Positions 54,999 to 64,000 are shown, counted from the stretch's first letter. The stretch is 64,000 bases of DNA from Hyalangium ruber (GCF_034259325.1 NZ_JAXIVS010000019.1:109305-173304); one strand, 5' to 3'. The notes: generated by a model from the letters alone, not told the origin. A program made the numbers and translations.

Positions 54999-56479
54999 GC
55001 CCCTTCCTCGTCGCCTGGAGCCACCCGAGCTACGGGCGCGTCTTCGAGCAGGTCCAGGCCCGCGCCGGGCTGCTGGCCCCCACCTGCGTTCCCGCCGCCG
55101 AGGAGGGCATCAGCCGCGCCATGGCCCGCGCCGGCTGCTCCGACTTCGAGCTCTACCTGGCGCGGCTCTCCACCGAGCCGAGCGCCTTCGATGACCTGCT
55201 CATCGAGCTCACCATCGGCGAGACGTACTTCTTCCGCACCCACGAGCACTTCGACTTCGTGCGCCAGCAGGCCCTGCCCGAGCTGCGGCGGCTGCGCGGC
55301 CCGGGGCACACCTTCCGGGTGTGGAGCGCGGGGTGCTCCTCCGGCGAGGAGCCCTACTCGCTGGCCGTGCTGCTGATGGAGGAGGGCCTTGGCGACCACA
55401 TGGAGGTGGTCGCCACCGACATCTCCCGCGCCGCGCTCGCACGCGCCCACAAGGCCCGCTATGGCCCGTGGTCCCTGCGGGGCGAAGGCGCCGAGCGGAT
55501 GACGCCCTTCCTGCGCCCGGACGACAAGCAGTACGTGCTCGACACCGAGGTGCGCCGGCGCGTGCGCTTCCGCCACCTCAACCTCGCGCTCGACACGTGG
55601 CCCTCCACCGACAGCGGCGTCCACGGCATGGACATCATCTTCTGCCGCAACGTGCTCATCTACTTCACCCGCGCCACCATCGAGGCCGTGGCCCGCCGCC
55701 TCCATGAGAGCCTGGCCGAGGGGGGCTTCCTGCTCACCGGCCCCTCGGATCCATCCCTCCACGGGCTGGCCCCGCTGGAGCCCCTGCTCCTGCCGTGGGG
55801 CATCGCCTGGCGCCGTGCCCCCGCGGGCACCGCTCGCGCGCTCCTGCCTCCTGTCTCCGTCTACTCCCCGCCTCCCGCGCCTCCGACGCCCCCTCCCGCC
55901 ATCTTCTCTCCGCCTCCCGTGAGCCCTCCTCCCGCGCCCCGGGAGCCTCCCCCCGCGCCCCCTCTGGCCCCCGTGGTGGCGCCCCCGCCGCTGGAGCCCG
56001 CGCGGCAGGCGCTGGCGCGAGGCGATTGGCGCGAGGCAGCGCGGCTCGCCGAGGCAGAGGTGGACAGCCCCGAGACAGCGCTCGTGGCGGTGCGCGCCCT
56101 GGCCAACGTGGAGCCCGAGAAGGCGGTGCGGGCCTGCGCCGAGGCCGCCGCCCGCTACCCGCTCTCCGCCGAGCTGCGCTACCTGGAGGCCGTGCTCCTG
56201 CTGGGCCTGGGCCGGCTCGCCGAGGCCGAGCGCGCCGTGCGGCAGGTGCTCTACCTGGAGCCCTCGCTCGCGGTGGCCTACCTCACCCTGGGCCATGTGC
56301 TGCGGCGCCTGGGGGACACCGCCGGTGCCCTGCGGGCCTTCCGCGCCACGGAGCGCCTCTGCGCCGCCCTGCCTCCGGACGCCCCCCTGCCCCTGGGTGA
56401 GGGCGAGCGCGCCGGAGCGCTGGCGCGGGTGGCCGGCGCCGAGCTCGAGCGGCTGGAGCACACGCGGGAGGAGGGCTGA
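54995..56479 (+). CDS. CheR methyltransferase with C-terminal TPR (WspC/FrzF-like)
   Basis: The 494-residue protein starts at GTG 54995 overlapping the cheW stop. The CheR part has LTIGETYFFRTHEHFDFV, RVWSAGCSSGEEPYSLAVLL (SAM site), VVATDIS and MDIIFCRNVLIYF. A Pro-rich linker (residues about 285-340) leads to TPR helices (RYLEAVLLLGLGRLAEAERAVRQVLYLEPSLAVAYLTLGHVLRRLGD). It methylates glutamates on the chemoreceptor. TPR-bearing CheR proteins are typical of Wsp and Frz systems. Confidence 0.93.
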   Translation: MSPFLVAWSHPSYGRVFEQVQARAGLLAPTCVPAAEEGISRAMARAGCSDFELYLARLSTEPSAFDDLLIELTIGETYFFRTHEHFDFVRQQALPELRRLRGPGHTFRVWSAGCSSGEEPYSLAVLLMEEGLGDHMEVVATDISRAALARAHKARYGPWSLRGEGAERMTPFLRPDDKQYVLDTEVRRRVRFRHLNLALDTWPSTDSGVHGMDIIFCRNVLIYFTRATIEAVARRLHESLAEGGFLLTGPSDPSLHGLAPLEPLLLPWGIAWRRAPAGTARALLPPVSVYSPPPAPPTPPPAIFSPPPVSPPPAPREPPPAPPLAPVVAPPPLEPARQALARGDWREAARLAEAEVDSPETALVAVRALANVEPEKAVRACAEAAARYPLSAELRYLEAVLLLGLGRLAEAERAVRQVLYLEPSLAVAYLTLGHVLRRLGDTAGALRAFRATERLCAALPPDAPLPLGEGERAGALARVAGAELERLEHTREEG

Positions 56480-57099
56480 TGGCGGAGAACAAGACAGGGG
56501 GCGGCCTGGACTGGGCCCAGGCCCACGCGCGGCTGGAGCGCCTGGCCCGAACCGCCGAGACGGCGCACGCCTCGACTCCCGAGGAGGAGCGCGCGGTGCT
56601 CGATGCGCGCGCGCGCGAGCTGGCACGGCCCCCCAGCGCCGAGAAGGCCGCGGGCAGTGTGTTGGAGGTGGCGCGCTTCCGCTCCGGCGGGCAGCTCTAC
56701 GCGCTGGCCACGCGCTTCGTCCACGAGGTGCTTCGCGACGTGGAGCTCACCCCGCTGCCGGGCGCCCCTCCCCTGCTCCGAGGCCTCACCCTGCTGCGCG
56801 GCGAGGTGCTCCCCCTCGTGGAGCTGGCCCCGCTCTTCGGCCGCCCGCCCACGCGCACCGGGGACGTCGTCCTCGTGGTGGGCACCACCCGCCCGGAGCT
56901 GGGCCTGTGCGTGGACGAGGTCGAGGAAGTCACCCTCCTGGACCGCGAGGAGCTGCTGCCCCCTCCCACCACCCTGGACCTCGCCTCCAGCGAGCTGATG
57001 TCCGGCATCCACCGTGAAGGCCTCATCCTGCTAGAGGGCGAGGCCCTGCTGAGCGACAGTCGCCTCATCTTCGACATCGCCGACGAAGGAACCTCATGA
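56479..57099 (+). CDS. CheW coupling protein (second copy)
   Basis: The 206-residue protein has a helical N-terminal extension ([19 protein letters not shown], typical of WspD-type CheW) and a CheW domain: [57 protein letters not shown]. It overlaps both neighbours (1 base and 4 bases). Confidence 0.9.
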   Translation: MAENKTGGGLDWAQAHARLERLARTAETAHASTPEEERAVLDARARELARPPSAEKAAGSVLEVARFRSGGQLYALATRFVHEVLRDVELTPLPGAPPLLRGLTLLRGEVLPLVELAPLFGRPPTRTGDVVLVVGTTRPELGLCVDEVEEVTLLDREELLPPPTTLDLASSELMSGIHREGLILLEGEALLSDSRLIFDIADEGTS

Positions 57100-58736
57100 G
57101 TATCGGGAAGAAGATCGGTCTCGGGTATGGCCTGTCCCTGCTGATCCTGTTGGTGGTGGCCTCCGTGGCCTACCAGATCGCCCACCAGATGACGGGCACC
57201 TCCGAGGAGCTGTTCCAGGAGCGCAAGCGGCTGCGCGTGCTGCGCGACGTGCGCTCGCTCATCGTCGACGCGGAGACGGGCCAGCGCGGCTTCATCATCA
57301 CCGGGGACGAGAAGTACCTGGAGCCCTACTCCGAGGCGGTGGAGGCGCTGAAGCAGAACCTGCCGCAGCTGCGCCAGCTGATGGTGGGCTCGAGCCTGCA
57401 GGAGCGGCTGCCCCGGCTCGAGGCACTGATCGACACCCGGCTGAGGCAGTTGGAGGACAACGTGCGCCTGCGCCGGGAGAAAGGCATGGAGCCCGCCATG
57501 GAGAACATCCGCGGCGGCACGAGCCTGAAGACGATGCAGCAGATCCGCGAGGAGGCCGACTCGATGCTCGCGACCGGCGAGCAGCAATGGACCGAGATGC
57601 AGGAGGGGGCCCGCGGCAACGCCGAGCGCGGCCTCATCATCCTCGCCATCTGCTCGGCGCTGGCGGTCATCAGCGTCACCGCGGGCAGCGTCATCATCAC
57701 CCGGGGCATCACCACCCCCTTGGATCGGCTGATGAAGGGCGTGGAGCAGCTGGGCCAGGGCAACCTCGCCCACCGCATCGTCGTCGACAACGAGGACGAG
57801 ACGGGCCGGCTCGCGCGCGCCTTCAACGCCATGGCCGAGCGACGGCAGGAGTCGGAGGCGAAGCTGGCCCAGCAGTCCACCCAGCGCGAGCAGGTGCTGC
57901 GCACCGTGGCCGAGTTCGTCAACCAGCTGGCCGGCGCCAGCGCGGAGATCCTCTCCAGCACCAGCGAGCAGGTGGCCAGCGCCCAGGAGCAGGGCAGCGC
58001 CGTGTCCGAGACGGTGAGCACCGTGGAGGAGATCGCCCAGACCTCCGAGGAGGCCGCCGGCCGCGCCCGCGCCGTGAGCGAGTCGGCCCGCCAGTCCGAG
58101 GAGCTGGGCAAGAGCGGCCGCCGGGCCGTGGACGAGGCCGTGAACGCCATGGCCACCGTGCGCGAGCAGGTGGAATCCATCGCCTCGCGCATCCTCGCCC
58201 TGGCCGAGCAGGCTCAGTCCATCGGCGACATCATCAACACCGTCAACGACATCTCCGAGCAGACGCACATGCTGGCGCTCAACGCCTCCATCGAGGCCAG
58301 CCGCGCCGGCGAGCAGGGCCGGGGCTTCGCCGTGGTGGCCGCCGAGGTGAAGGCGCTGGCCGACCAGTCCAAGAAGGCCACCGCTCAGGTGCGGCAGATT
58401 CTGGGCCACATCCAGAAGGCCACCCACTCGGCGGTGCTCGGCACCGAGGAGGGCACCAAGAGCGTCTCCTCCGCCACCCGCGTGGTGGGCCAGGCGGGCG
58501 CCACCATCCAGTCCCTGGGCGAGCTGCTGGCGCAGGCGTCGATTACCGCGGCGCAGATCGCCGCCTCGGCCAACCAGCAGGCCACGGGCATCGGACAGAT
58601 TCGCCAGGCCATGCGGGACGTGAACCAGTCCGCGCAGCAGGCGCTGGCCTCCACGCGTCAGACGGAGCGCGCGGTGCAGGACCTCAACGCCATGGGCCTC
58701 AAGCTCAAGGGCCTGCTGAGCGACTACGGACGCTGA
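57096..58736 (+). CDS. Chemoreceptor with CHASE3 sensor (WspA-like)
   Basis: The 546-residue protein has a membrane helix ([18 protein letters not shown]), a periplasmic CHASE3 domain ([25 protein letters not shown]), a second helix ([22 protein letters not shown]), HAMP ([22 protein letters not shown]) and a signalling coiled coil with the tip [32 protein letters not shown]. It is encoded within the che cluster rather than at its start as in Wsp. ATGA overlap with cheW2. Confidence 0.93.
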   Translation: MSIGKKIGLGYGLSLLILLVVASVAYQIAHQMTGTSEELFQERKRLRVLRDVRSLIVDAETGQRGFIITGDEKYLEPYSEAVEALKQNLPQLRQLMVGSSLQERLPRLEALIDTRLRQLEDNVRLRREKGMEPAMENIRGGTSLKTMQQIREEADSMLATGEQQWTEMQEGARGNAERGLIILAICSALAVISVTAGSVIITRGITTPLDRLMKGVEQLGQGNLAHRIVVDNEDETGRLARAFNAMAERRQESEAKLAQQSTQREQVLRTVAEFVNQLAGASAEILSSTSEQVASAQEQGSAVSETVSTVEEIAQTSEEAAGRARAVSESARQSEELGKSGRRAVDEAVNAMATVREQVESIASRILALAEQAQSIGDIINTVNDISEQTHMLALNASIEASRAGEQGRGFAVVAAEVKALADQSKKATAQVRQILGHIQKATHSAVLGTEEGTKSVSSATRVVGQAGATIQSLGELLAQASITAAQIAASANQQATGIGQIRQAMRDVNQSAQQALASTRQTERAVQDLNAMGLKLKGLLSDYGR

Positions 58737-60898
58737 TGGACCGGGACCGGCTGGCACAAGCGCTGATGGCCACGTTCCTCGAGGAGCTCGAGGGACACGT
58801 GGCCGCGCTCAACCGAGACCTCCTCGCTTGGGAGAAGGCGACGAGCTCGGGACGGGCGCGCGAGCTGGTGACGTCGCTGCTGCGCACCGTCCACAGCATC
58901 AAGGGCGCCTCGCGCGCGGTGAGCCTCACCCTGGTGGAGACGGTGTGCCACCGGCTGGAGGAGGTGCTGGCCACGGCGCCCAAGGGGCAGTCCGCCCCCG
59001 CCGAGGTGTACGAGCTGGGCTTCGCCGTGGCGGACGCGCTGGATGACGCGCGCCAACGCCTGCAGCGCAAGCAGGACCTGGTGGGCTCTCCGCTGGAGGC
59101 CCTGCTGCCCCGGCTGACCGCGGCGGGACAGGCCCAGGCCCACGCTCAGGCCCAGGCGGGCAAGACGGTCCCCACCCCGCCCCCCTTGCCCACCCCGGCC
59201 CCCGCCGAGGCCCCGGCCGCTCGCGCCGAGCCCCCCGCGGAGGCTTCCGGTGCGGAGGCCCTGCCCGTCCGGGTGTCGGCGCAGAAGCTGGATGCGCTGC
59301 TGGGACGCAGCGGCGAGCTGCGGGTGGCGAGCCTGCGGCTGGAGGGGCGCTCGGAGCGGGTGGAGTCGCTGCGCGAGGAGCTGGGCTTGCTGCGCGCCCG
59401 GCTGCGAGGGCCCGAGGAGGCCAGCGCGCGCCGGTTGGAGACGCGGCTGTCGCAGCTCTCCCGGGAGCTGCTGGCGGACCGGCTGACGTTGATGCAGGCG
59501 GTGAACGGGCTGGACGAGGAGGTGCGGCGCGCGCGCACCCTGCCCTTCGCGGAGGCCTGCGCGGGGCTGGAGCGCACCGTGCGGGACGTGGCGCTCGCCT
59601 CCGGCAAGCAGGTGCGGCTCGAGGTCCACGGCGGCGCGCTGGAGCTGGACCGCACCCTGCTCCAGGGCCTGCGCGAGCCGCTGCTGCACCTGGTGCGCAA
59701 CGCCGTGGCCCACGGGCTGGAGACTCCCGAGGAGCGGCGCCGCGCCGGCAAGCCCGAGGAGGGGCGCGTGACTCTCGCCGCGCGCATGCCCGGCGGCCGC
59801 GTCCAGGTGTCCGTGGAGGATGACGGGCGGGGGTTGGACCTGGACACCATCCGCGCGAAGGCCCACGCCAAGGGCTGGGAGGTGCCCGATGACGCGGTCA
59901 CCGCCGCCCGCCTCATCTTCCAGCCGGGCCTGTCCACCGCCTCCCAGGTGACGACCGTCGCCGGGCGTGGCGTGGGCCTGGACGTGGTGCGCACGCAGGT
60001 GGAGGCGCTGCGCGGCAGCGTGGACGTGAACTTCCTGCCCGGGCAGGGTACGCGCTTCGTGATGGACGTGCCCCTCACCCTGAGCACGCTGCGGGTGCTG
60101 CGGGTGAGCACCGGCGGCCAGCACTTCGCCCTGCCCGCGGAGAACGTCCACCGGCTGCTGCGGCTGGCCCCTGGCGAGGTGCGCGAGGTGGAGGGCCGGC
60201 AGATGTGGGCGGCCGAGGACGCGCTCGTGCCCCTCACCTCGCTGGCGACGGTGCTGGGGCTCACCCCGGGAGCGCCTCGGCCCCGCCTCACCACGGTGGT
60301 GCTCAGCGTGGGCCCCTGGCGCACCGCGCTGGCCGTGGAGGAGGTGCTGGCCGAGCAGGAGGTGCTCGTGCGCGGCCTGGGCCCTCGCGTGCGCCGGGCG
60401 CGCCATGTCTCCGGCGCCGCGGTGCTGCCCGACGGGCGCATGGAGCTGATGCTCCACCCCGCCTCCCTGATTCGCGCCGCCGGAGGCCGCCCCGTGGCCG
60501 CTCCCCTCTTCCCCATGCCTGCCGCTCAGCGGGTCCGCCAGCGCATCCTGCTTGCGGATGACTCGCCGACGACGCGCGCCCTGGAGCAGAGCCTGCTGGA
60601 GGCCGCCGGCTACGAGGTGACGGCCTGCGCCGACGGCGCCGAGGCCTGGGAGCGACTCCAGCGGATGGGCGCCGACGCGCTCATCTCCGACGTGGAGATG
60701 CCGCGCATGGACGGCTTTGCCCTCACCGAGGCGGTGCGCTCCTCCCCACGCTTCTCGCGGCTGCCCGTGGTGCTCGTCACCGCGCGCGAGAGCCCCGAGG
60801 ACAAGGCCCGGGGCCTGGAGGTCGGCGCCAGCGCCTACCTCGTGAAGAGCGCTTTCGATCAGACGAACCTGCTGGAGGCCCTGAGGCGACTGTTATGA
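58736..60898 (+). CDS. CheA-type histidine kinase fused to a receiver (CheA-REC)
   Basis: The 720-residue hybrid has an HPt domain with His 53 (LLRTVHSIKGASRAV), a Pro/Ala linker, a dimerisation helix pair, ATPase motifs HLVRNAVAHGLETPEERRRAG, VEDDGRGLD and GRGVGLDVV, a CheW-like domain (GGQHFALPAENVHRLLRL), and a receiver (RILLADDSPTTRALEQSLLEAAGY; phospho-Asp in ALISDVEMPRMDG). This is the WspE/FrzE layout. Its ATG overlaps the MCP stop by one base (TGATG). No P2 domain is evident, as usual for FrzE-like kinases. Confidence 0.94.
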   Translation: MDRDRLAQALMATFLEELEGHVAALNRDLLAWEKATSSGRARELVTSLLRTVHSIKGASRAVSLTLVETVCHRLEEVLATAPKGQSAPAEVYELGFAVADALDDARQRLQRKQDLVGSPLEALLPRLTAAGQAQAHAQAQAGKTVPTPPPLPTPAPAEAPAARAEPPAEASGAEALPVRVSAQKLDALLGRSGELRVASLRLEGRSERVESLREELGLLRARLRGPEEASARRLETRLSQLSRELLADRLTLMQAVNGLDEEVRRARTLPFAEACAGLERTVRDVALASGKQVRLEVHGGALELDRTLLQGLREPLLHLVRNAVAHGLETPEERRRAGKPEEGRVTLAARMPGGRVQVSVEDDGRGLDLDTIRAKAHAKGWEVPDDAVTAARLIFQPGLSTASQVTTVAGRGVGLDVVRTQVEALRGSVDVNFLPGQGTRFVMDVPLTLSTLRVLRVSTGGQHFALPAENVHRLLRLAPGEVREVEGRQMWAAEDALVPLTSLATVLGLTPGAPRPRLTTVVLSVGPWRTALAVEEVLAEQEVLVRGLGPRVRRARHVSGAAVLPDGRMELMLHPASLIRAAGGRPVAAPLFPMPAAQRVRQRILLADDSPTTRALEQSLLEAAGYEVTACADGAEAWERLQRMGADALISDVEMPRMDGFALTEAVRSSPRFSRLPVVLVTARESPEDKARGLEVGASAYLVKSAFDQTNLLEALRRLL

Positions 60899-61953
60899 AC
60901 GCCAACCTGCCCAACCCGTTGCGTGTCGTGGTGGCCGAGGACTCTCCCACGGCCCGCCGACTGCTGGTGGAGATCATCCGCGCCGACCCCTCCATGGAGG
61001 TGGTGGGCGAGGCCCGTGATGGCCTCGAGGCGGTGGAGCTCACCCAGCGGCTGCGCCCGCACCTGGTGACCATGGACATCCAGATGCCGAACATGGACGG
61101 CCTGGAGGCCACCAAGCGCATCATGACGGAGGTGCCCACGCCGGTGGTGGTGGTGTCCACGCTCGTGGAGCGCGACATTCAAACCTCCATGTCCGCGCTG
61201 CGCTCGGGCGCGCTGGCCGTGTTGCAGAAGCTGGTGGGGCCGGAGTCTCCCGACTTCGAGCGGGAGAGCCGCCACCTGCGCGACACGCTCAAGGCCATGG
61301 CGGCGGTGAAGGTGGTGCGCCACTGGCCCGAGCGTGCCAGCGTGCCCCTCTCGCGCCGAGCGCCTCCCGTGGGCAGCCGTGCCCGGCCCGAGGTGGTGGC
61401 CATCGCCACCTCCACCGGAGGCCCCGCGGCCCTGCACCGCATCCTCTCGGAGTTGCCCAAGGACTTCCCGCTGCCCATCCTCGTCGTGCAGCACATCGCG
61501 CTGGGCTTCGCCGAGGGCATGGCGAGCTGGTTGAACAGCGCCACGGCCCTGGAGGTGAAGGTGGCCAGCGACGGCGAGACGCTCAAGCCGGGCACCGTCT
61601 ACCTGGCTCCGGACGACCGGCACCTGGGCGTCGTCACGGAGGGCCGGGCCCACGTTTCCAACACCGCGCCGGTGGGCGGCTTCCGCCCCTCGGGCACCCA
61701 CCTGTTCCGCTCGGTGGCGCGCACCTATGGCGCTGGCTGCGTCGCGCTCATCCTCACGGGCATGGGGCAGGATGGCCTGGAGGGGCTGCGCGAGCTGCGC
61801 CAGGCCGGAGGACGGGTGCTGGCCCAAGACGAGGCCACCTCCGTGGTCTTCGGCATGCCGGGGGTGGTGGTGGCCGCGGGGCTCGCCGATGCCGTGCTCC
61901 CGCTGGACGCTATCGCCTCGCACCTGAAGGAGCTCCTCACGCTGAAGGAGTAA
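60895..61953 (+). CDS. CheB methylesterase
   Basis: The 352-residue protein has a receiver (VVVAEDSPTARRLL, Asp 61 in VTMDIQMPNMDG) and the esterase domain with Ser 173 (IATSTGGPAAL), His 200 (LVVQHIALGF) and Asp 293 (ALILTGMGQDG). It demethylates the receptor. Last gene of the operon. No output regulator such as a GGDEF protein follows, so the output is not encoded here. Confidence 0.95.
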   Translation: MNANLPNPLRVVVAEDSPTARRLLVEIIRADPSMEVVGEARDGLEAVELTQRLRPHLVTMDIQMPNMDGLEATKRIMTEVPTPVVVVSTLVERDIQTSMSALRSGALAVLQKLVGPESPDFERESRHLRDTLKAMAAVKVVRHWPERASVPLSRRAPPVGSRARPEVVAIATSTGGPAALHRILSELPKDFPLPILVVQHIALGFAEGMASWLNSATALEVKVASDGETLKPGTVYLAPDDRHLGVVTEGRAHVSNTAPVGGFRPSGTHLFRSVARTYGAGCVALILTGMGQDGLEGLRELRQAGGRVLAQDEATSVVFGMPGVVVAAGLADAVLPLDAIASHLKELLTLKE

Positions 61954-62243
61954 CCGCGTGCCCCATCCAGGTCCCCGGCAACTTCCCGGCGAGAGGCGCG
62001 GTTCTCAGCTACCGTCAACCGCCACGACCCATCCCGGATGCGCTTTCTGATCTTCCGGAGCAGGACTGTGGCAGCAGCCGGGTTGCGGAGGGCCTTCGCC
62101 GCGTCCTTTGCAGGGATCGCCACTTCCCGCGCGGACCGGCGCAGCAGGGCTCGCACTGCGTCCGTGAGTTCCAGTGACTCGCCCTGCTCCAGCACTCGCT
62201 GCGCCAAGTCCCGGATGGGGTCCCAGTCAATCAGGCCGCTCAT
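61725..62243 (-). CDS. Small orphan gene whose 3' part reads into cheB antisense
   Basis: The frame from the ATG at 62243 reads MSGLIDWDPIRDLAQRVLEQ, then GESLELTDAVRALLRRSAREV and IPAKDAAKALRNPAAATVLL, a credible charged helical protein of about 80-95 residues. Past about 61960 it runs antisense into cheB as low-quality sequence to 172 residues. The natural stop seems lost or displaced, so the gene is probably truncated by rearrangement. Not recognised. Confidence 0.45.
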   Translation of the reverse strand: MSGLIDWDPIRDLAQRVLEQGESLELTDAVRALLRRSAREVAIPAKDAAKALRNPAAATVLLRKIRKRIRDGSWRLTVAENRASRREVAGDLDGARGYSFSVRSSFRCEAIASSGSTASASPAATTTPGMPKTTEVASSWASTRPPAWRSSRSPSRPSCPMPVRMSATQPAP

Positions 62244-62258
62244 GAGGTGAGTCTCTTC

Positions 62259-62426
62259 ATGTCGTCGGCGCCCATGGCCAGAGGCCCCTACGACAAGGTC
62301 GCCATCAGAACCGAGAAGATCTCGGACCACCCCGCCAACCCTACAAGCAGCATCTACGTGTCCGAGCAGGTGGCGCGCATCCAGGCGTCAGCGTCGGGTG
62401 GGAGGCTGCCCCCACAGAGCGTCTGA
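62259..62426 (+). CDS. Small 55-residue hypothetical protein
   Basis: The frame reads MSSAPMARGPYDKVAIRTEK and continues through ISDHPANPTSSIYVSEQV and ARIQASASGG. A GAGGTGA site lies eight bases upstream. It is divergent from the previous small gene and 89 bases before the toxin gene. Not recognised. Confidence 0.5.
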   Translation: MSSAPMARGPYDKVAIRTEKISDHPANPTSSIYVSEQVARIQASASGGRLPPQSV

Positions 62427-62515
62427 AGGTGAGGCACGGGCGCCACCCGGCGCCTCCTCCTCTTCGCCGTTGCAGCCCTCTACCCTGATCACCTCCTCGC
62501 ACGAAGGGATGAGAC

Positions 62516-63871
62516 ATGCTGCTATGGCGGATGCTGTGGAAGGCCGAAGCTCTGTTCCTTGCATTGCTCGTGGGGTGCGCCAGCATCCCTCGGGTTCCCT
62601 TCGTGGAGAACATCGGCCAGGGCAAGGCCATCGTTCACGTTCCTCGCTCGGCGGACCTGCAACCGGTGGAGTTGGAGGAAGAGGAGTTCCAGCAGGCCGT
62701 CAGGCGCCTTGCGCGCGAGGTGCGGCTGACAGGCACGCCGCGCCAGACGGCGGAGACAGCGTTTCAGATGGACCCGCAGAGCGGCAATTACCTTTACCTG
62801 GAGCGGGATAAGAAGCTGGTACCAGCAGGGCCCGGCGAGCCCTGGGACGGCACGTTGACGAAAGAGGACTTGGCGCTGGCGGAACGCTACCGGCTCTGGT
62901 GCCAGAGCGCTTACAACTTCTACGGTGACTGTCTCGGGGGCGCGTTGGTGGCAGGGCGCTCCTTGGACATGCAAGGCCGTTACGTCTGGGCGCTGGCGAT
63001 GAGCAAGAGCCCAGTGCTGGACAAGATGAAGAAGGCGCTGGGAGAGATGGTGGAATTCCGCGCCCTGCTCAGCGCGGCCCTGTGGACGTTGGGTTCCATG
63101 CTGCTGATCATGCTCCTCAATCCCGTGGCTCCAGCGCTCGTGGCGGTGCTGGGCGTCGGGATGCTCCTGTATGTGGGCTATGACACGCTCCGCAACCTCG
63201 TGACGGGCTGGGCTGAGTTGACGGCGGCGGCGAAGGTCGCAACCTCCTTCGAGGAGATCCGCGAGGCGGGCGAGAGGTTCGGGAAGATCATCGGGCGAGA
63301 GGCCGCGCGCGCGTTCGCCATGCTGCTGGTCGCAGCCATTGGCTCGACGGCGCAACTGTTCGCGGCGAAGGTGCCGACGCTGCCCGGCTCCGCCCAGGTG
63401 GCCATGCAGGCCGAGGGGCAAGCAGGGCTCTCTCTGACCGCACTGGGTGCGGTGGAGGAGATCGCGGTCACTGCTGAGGGCGTGAGCGTGACAGTGGCAG
63501 CCACCGCGATGACGATGGGGGCGAATGGCAGCAGCAGCGCGGGCCCTTGCATCGAGACGCACCACATCGCCACCATCTGCAACGAGAAGTCCACTGCGCG
63601 CGGGGGCGCGTGGACGCCGCGATTCCGGGAGATCTTCGCCAAAGCCGGGATGACGCTCGATGACCCGGCGAACAAGATGCCTCTGCCCGGGCATTACGGG
63701 CCCCACCCAGAGCAGTATCACCGAATCGTCCTCCAGGAACTGCGCGACGCAACGGCGAGCTGTCGCAGCGTCGTAGTGTGCCGTGAGAGACTGACGCGGG
63801 CCCTCAAGCGATTGGCGGATCAGATCGCCACACCAGGAACAGAGCTTAACCAACTCGTCACTCGGCAGTAG
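62516..63871 (+). CDS. AHH-nuclease lipoprotein toxin, SitA-like
   Basis: The 451-residue product has a lipoprotein signal (ALFLALLVGC, Cys 21), a soluble helical region, two hydrophobic segments (about 184-222) and a second around 263-280, and a C-terminal AHH nuclease: THHIATICNEKST (His 349, His 350), FAKAGMTLDDPANKMPLPGHYGPHPEQYHRIVLQELRDA. The last about 50 residues match the stump at 39672-39818. Lipoprotein toxins with variable C-terminal nucleases are delivered between myxobacterial cells by outer-membrane exchange (SitA). GC falls to about 58% in a sampled line. No immunity gene follows before the insertion element. Confidence 0.8.
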   Translation: MLLWRMLWKAEALFLALLVGCASIPRVPFVENIGQGKAIVHVPRSADLQPVELEEEEFQQAVRRLAREVRLTGTPRQTAETAFQMDPQSGNYLYLERDKKLVPAGPGEPWDGTLTKEDLALAERYRLWCQSAYNFYGDCLGGALVAGRSLDMQGRYVWALAMSKSPVLDKMKKALGEMVEFRALLSAALWTLGSMLLIMLLNPVAPALVAVLGVGMLLYVGYDTLRNLVTGWAELTAAAKVATSFEEIREAGERFGKIIGREAARAFAMLLVAAIGSTAQLFAAKVPTLPGSAQVAMQAEGQAGLSLTALGAVEEIAVTAEGVSVTVAATAMTMGANGSSSAGPCIETHHIATICNEKSTARGGAWTPRFREIFAKAGMTLDDPANKMPLPGHYGPHPEQYHRIVLQELRDATASCRSVVVCRERLTRALKRLADQIATPGTELNQLVTRQ

Positions 63872-63879
63872 CCGCGCTA

Positions 63880-64000
63880 TAGCGTCTCAGGAAAGTAATG
63901 TCCGCGCGGAAGAGCCAGGGTAGCTTGGCAGGATGCGAAGTCGAGGCTCGCCCGAAGAGTTGGAGCATCGGCGCTGGCTGGCCATCCAGCGCTTGGTGGA
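63880..64000 (+). mobile_element. Start of an IS630-family insertion element (partial)
   Basis: The sequence after the toxin stop holds a TA-rich junction (GCTATAGCG) at 63876-63884, fitting the TA target of IS630/Tc1 elements, and then a transposase start. The right end lies outside the window, so the terminal repeat cannot be verified. Confidence 0.5.
63933..64000 (+). CDS. IS630-family transposase N-terminus (3' partial)
   Basis: The 22 visible codons read MRSRGSPEELEHRRWLAIQR then LV, the start of the helix-turn-helix region usual in IS630-type transposases, which begin MRxxGSxEELExRR. Identity rests on this short match. The gene runs off the window edge. Confidence 0.55.
   Translation, partial: MRSRGSPEELEHRRWLAIQRLV

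Noticed and set aside
63898..64000. ATG at 63898 as a possible immunity-gene start.
   Set aside because: Its frame reads MSARKSQGSLAGCEVEARPK, not like Imm11, while the frame from 63933 matches an IS630 transposase start.

Overview
The window reads as chromosomal DNA from a high-GC myxobacterium, most likely of the Cystobacterineae (Archangium/Cystobacter/Myxococcus-like). The clues are pervasive G/C at third codon positions, a Cys-rich protein with a MYXO-CTERM-like tail, OmpA proteins carrying TSP3 repeats, many lipoproteins, a phytoene-desaturase-type carotenoid enzyme, an alternative-function chemosensory operon, and an AHH-nuclease lipoprotein toxin with Imm11-type immunity. No rRNA, tRNA or CRISPR array was seen.

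Layout. 1-2428: end of a Cys-rich surface protein translationally coupled to an OmpA protein; the pair resembles TraA/TraB of outer-membrane exchange. 2467-15189: accessory metabolism and envelope genes (DCC/lipase-maturation protein, MBL-fold protein, amidinotransferase, dynamin-like GTPase, M23 peptidase, TetR plus sterol-desaturase-family pair, amidohydrolase lipoprotein, second OmpA protein). 15457-24806: pgi, a secreted di-haem beta-propeller protein, a bd-type quinol oxidase (cydAB) behind two small membrane-protein genes, and an ADP-ribosylglycohydrolase. 24873-27033: a nitric-oxide response operon (truncated globin, Fe-S flavin reductase, NsrR, thioredoxin-like protein) under a near-perfect NsrR palindrome. 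27150-31684: part of the F1 ATP synthase (atpG, atpD, atpC), interrupted by a prohibitin-like lipoprotein gene and a secreted-protein gene, with two matching promoters.

31808-44455: a receiver protein, DUF218 protein, AI-2E-family permease, a SUKH protein with a histone-H1-like tail, a CotH-kinase lipoprotein and a thioredoxin. Then comes a low-GC islet with an HsdR-N-type nuclease, the stump of an AHH toxin and its orphan Imm11 immunity gene. It is followed by an operon of a chemoreceptor and a protein that I read as a dCache sensor fused to a pentameric ligand-gated ion channel. 44738-54362: a giant secreted transglutaminase/TPR protein, an ABC exporter, small stress and hypothetical genes, and a CrtI-family desaturase. 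54525-61953: a tightly overlapping Wsp/Frz-like chemosensory operon (cheW, cheR-TPR, cheW, CHASE3 MCP, cheA-REC, cheB). 61725-64000: small orphan genes, an AHH nuclease lipoprotein toxin of SitA type, and the start of an IS630-family element where the toxin's immunity gene would be expected.

The strongest leads are the dCache/channel fusion co-transcribed with a chemoreceptor; the two related toxin loci, one decayed with its immunity gene kept and one intact with its immunity gene apparently displaced, in the same window as a TraAB-like pair; the NsrR-controlled globin/reductase operon; and the unusual ATP synthase operon. All family assignments come from reading motifs by eye and were not searched against databases.
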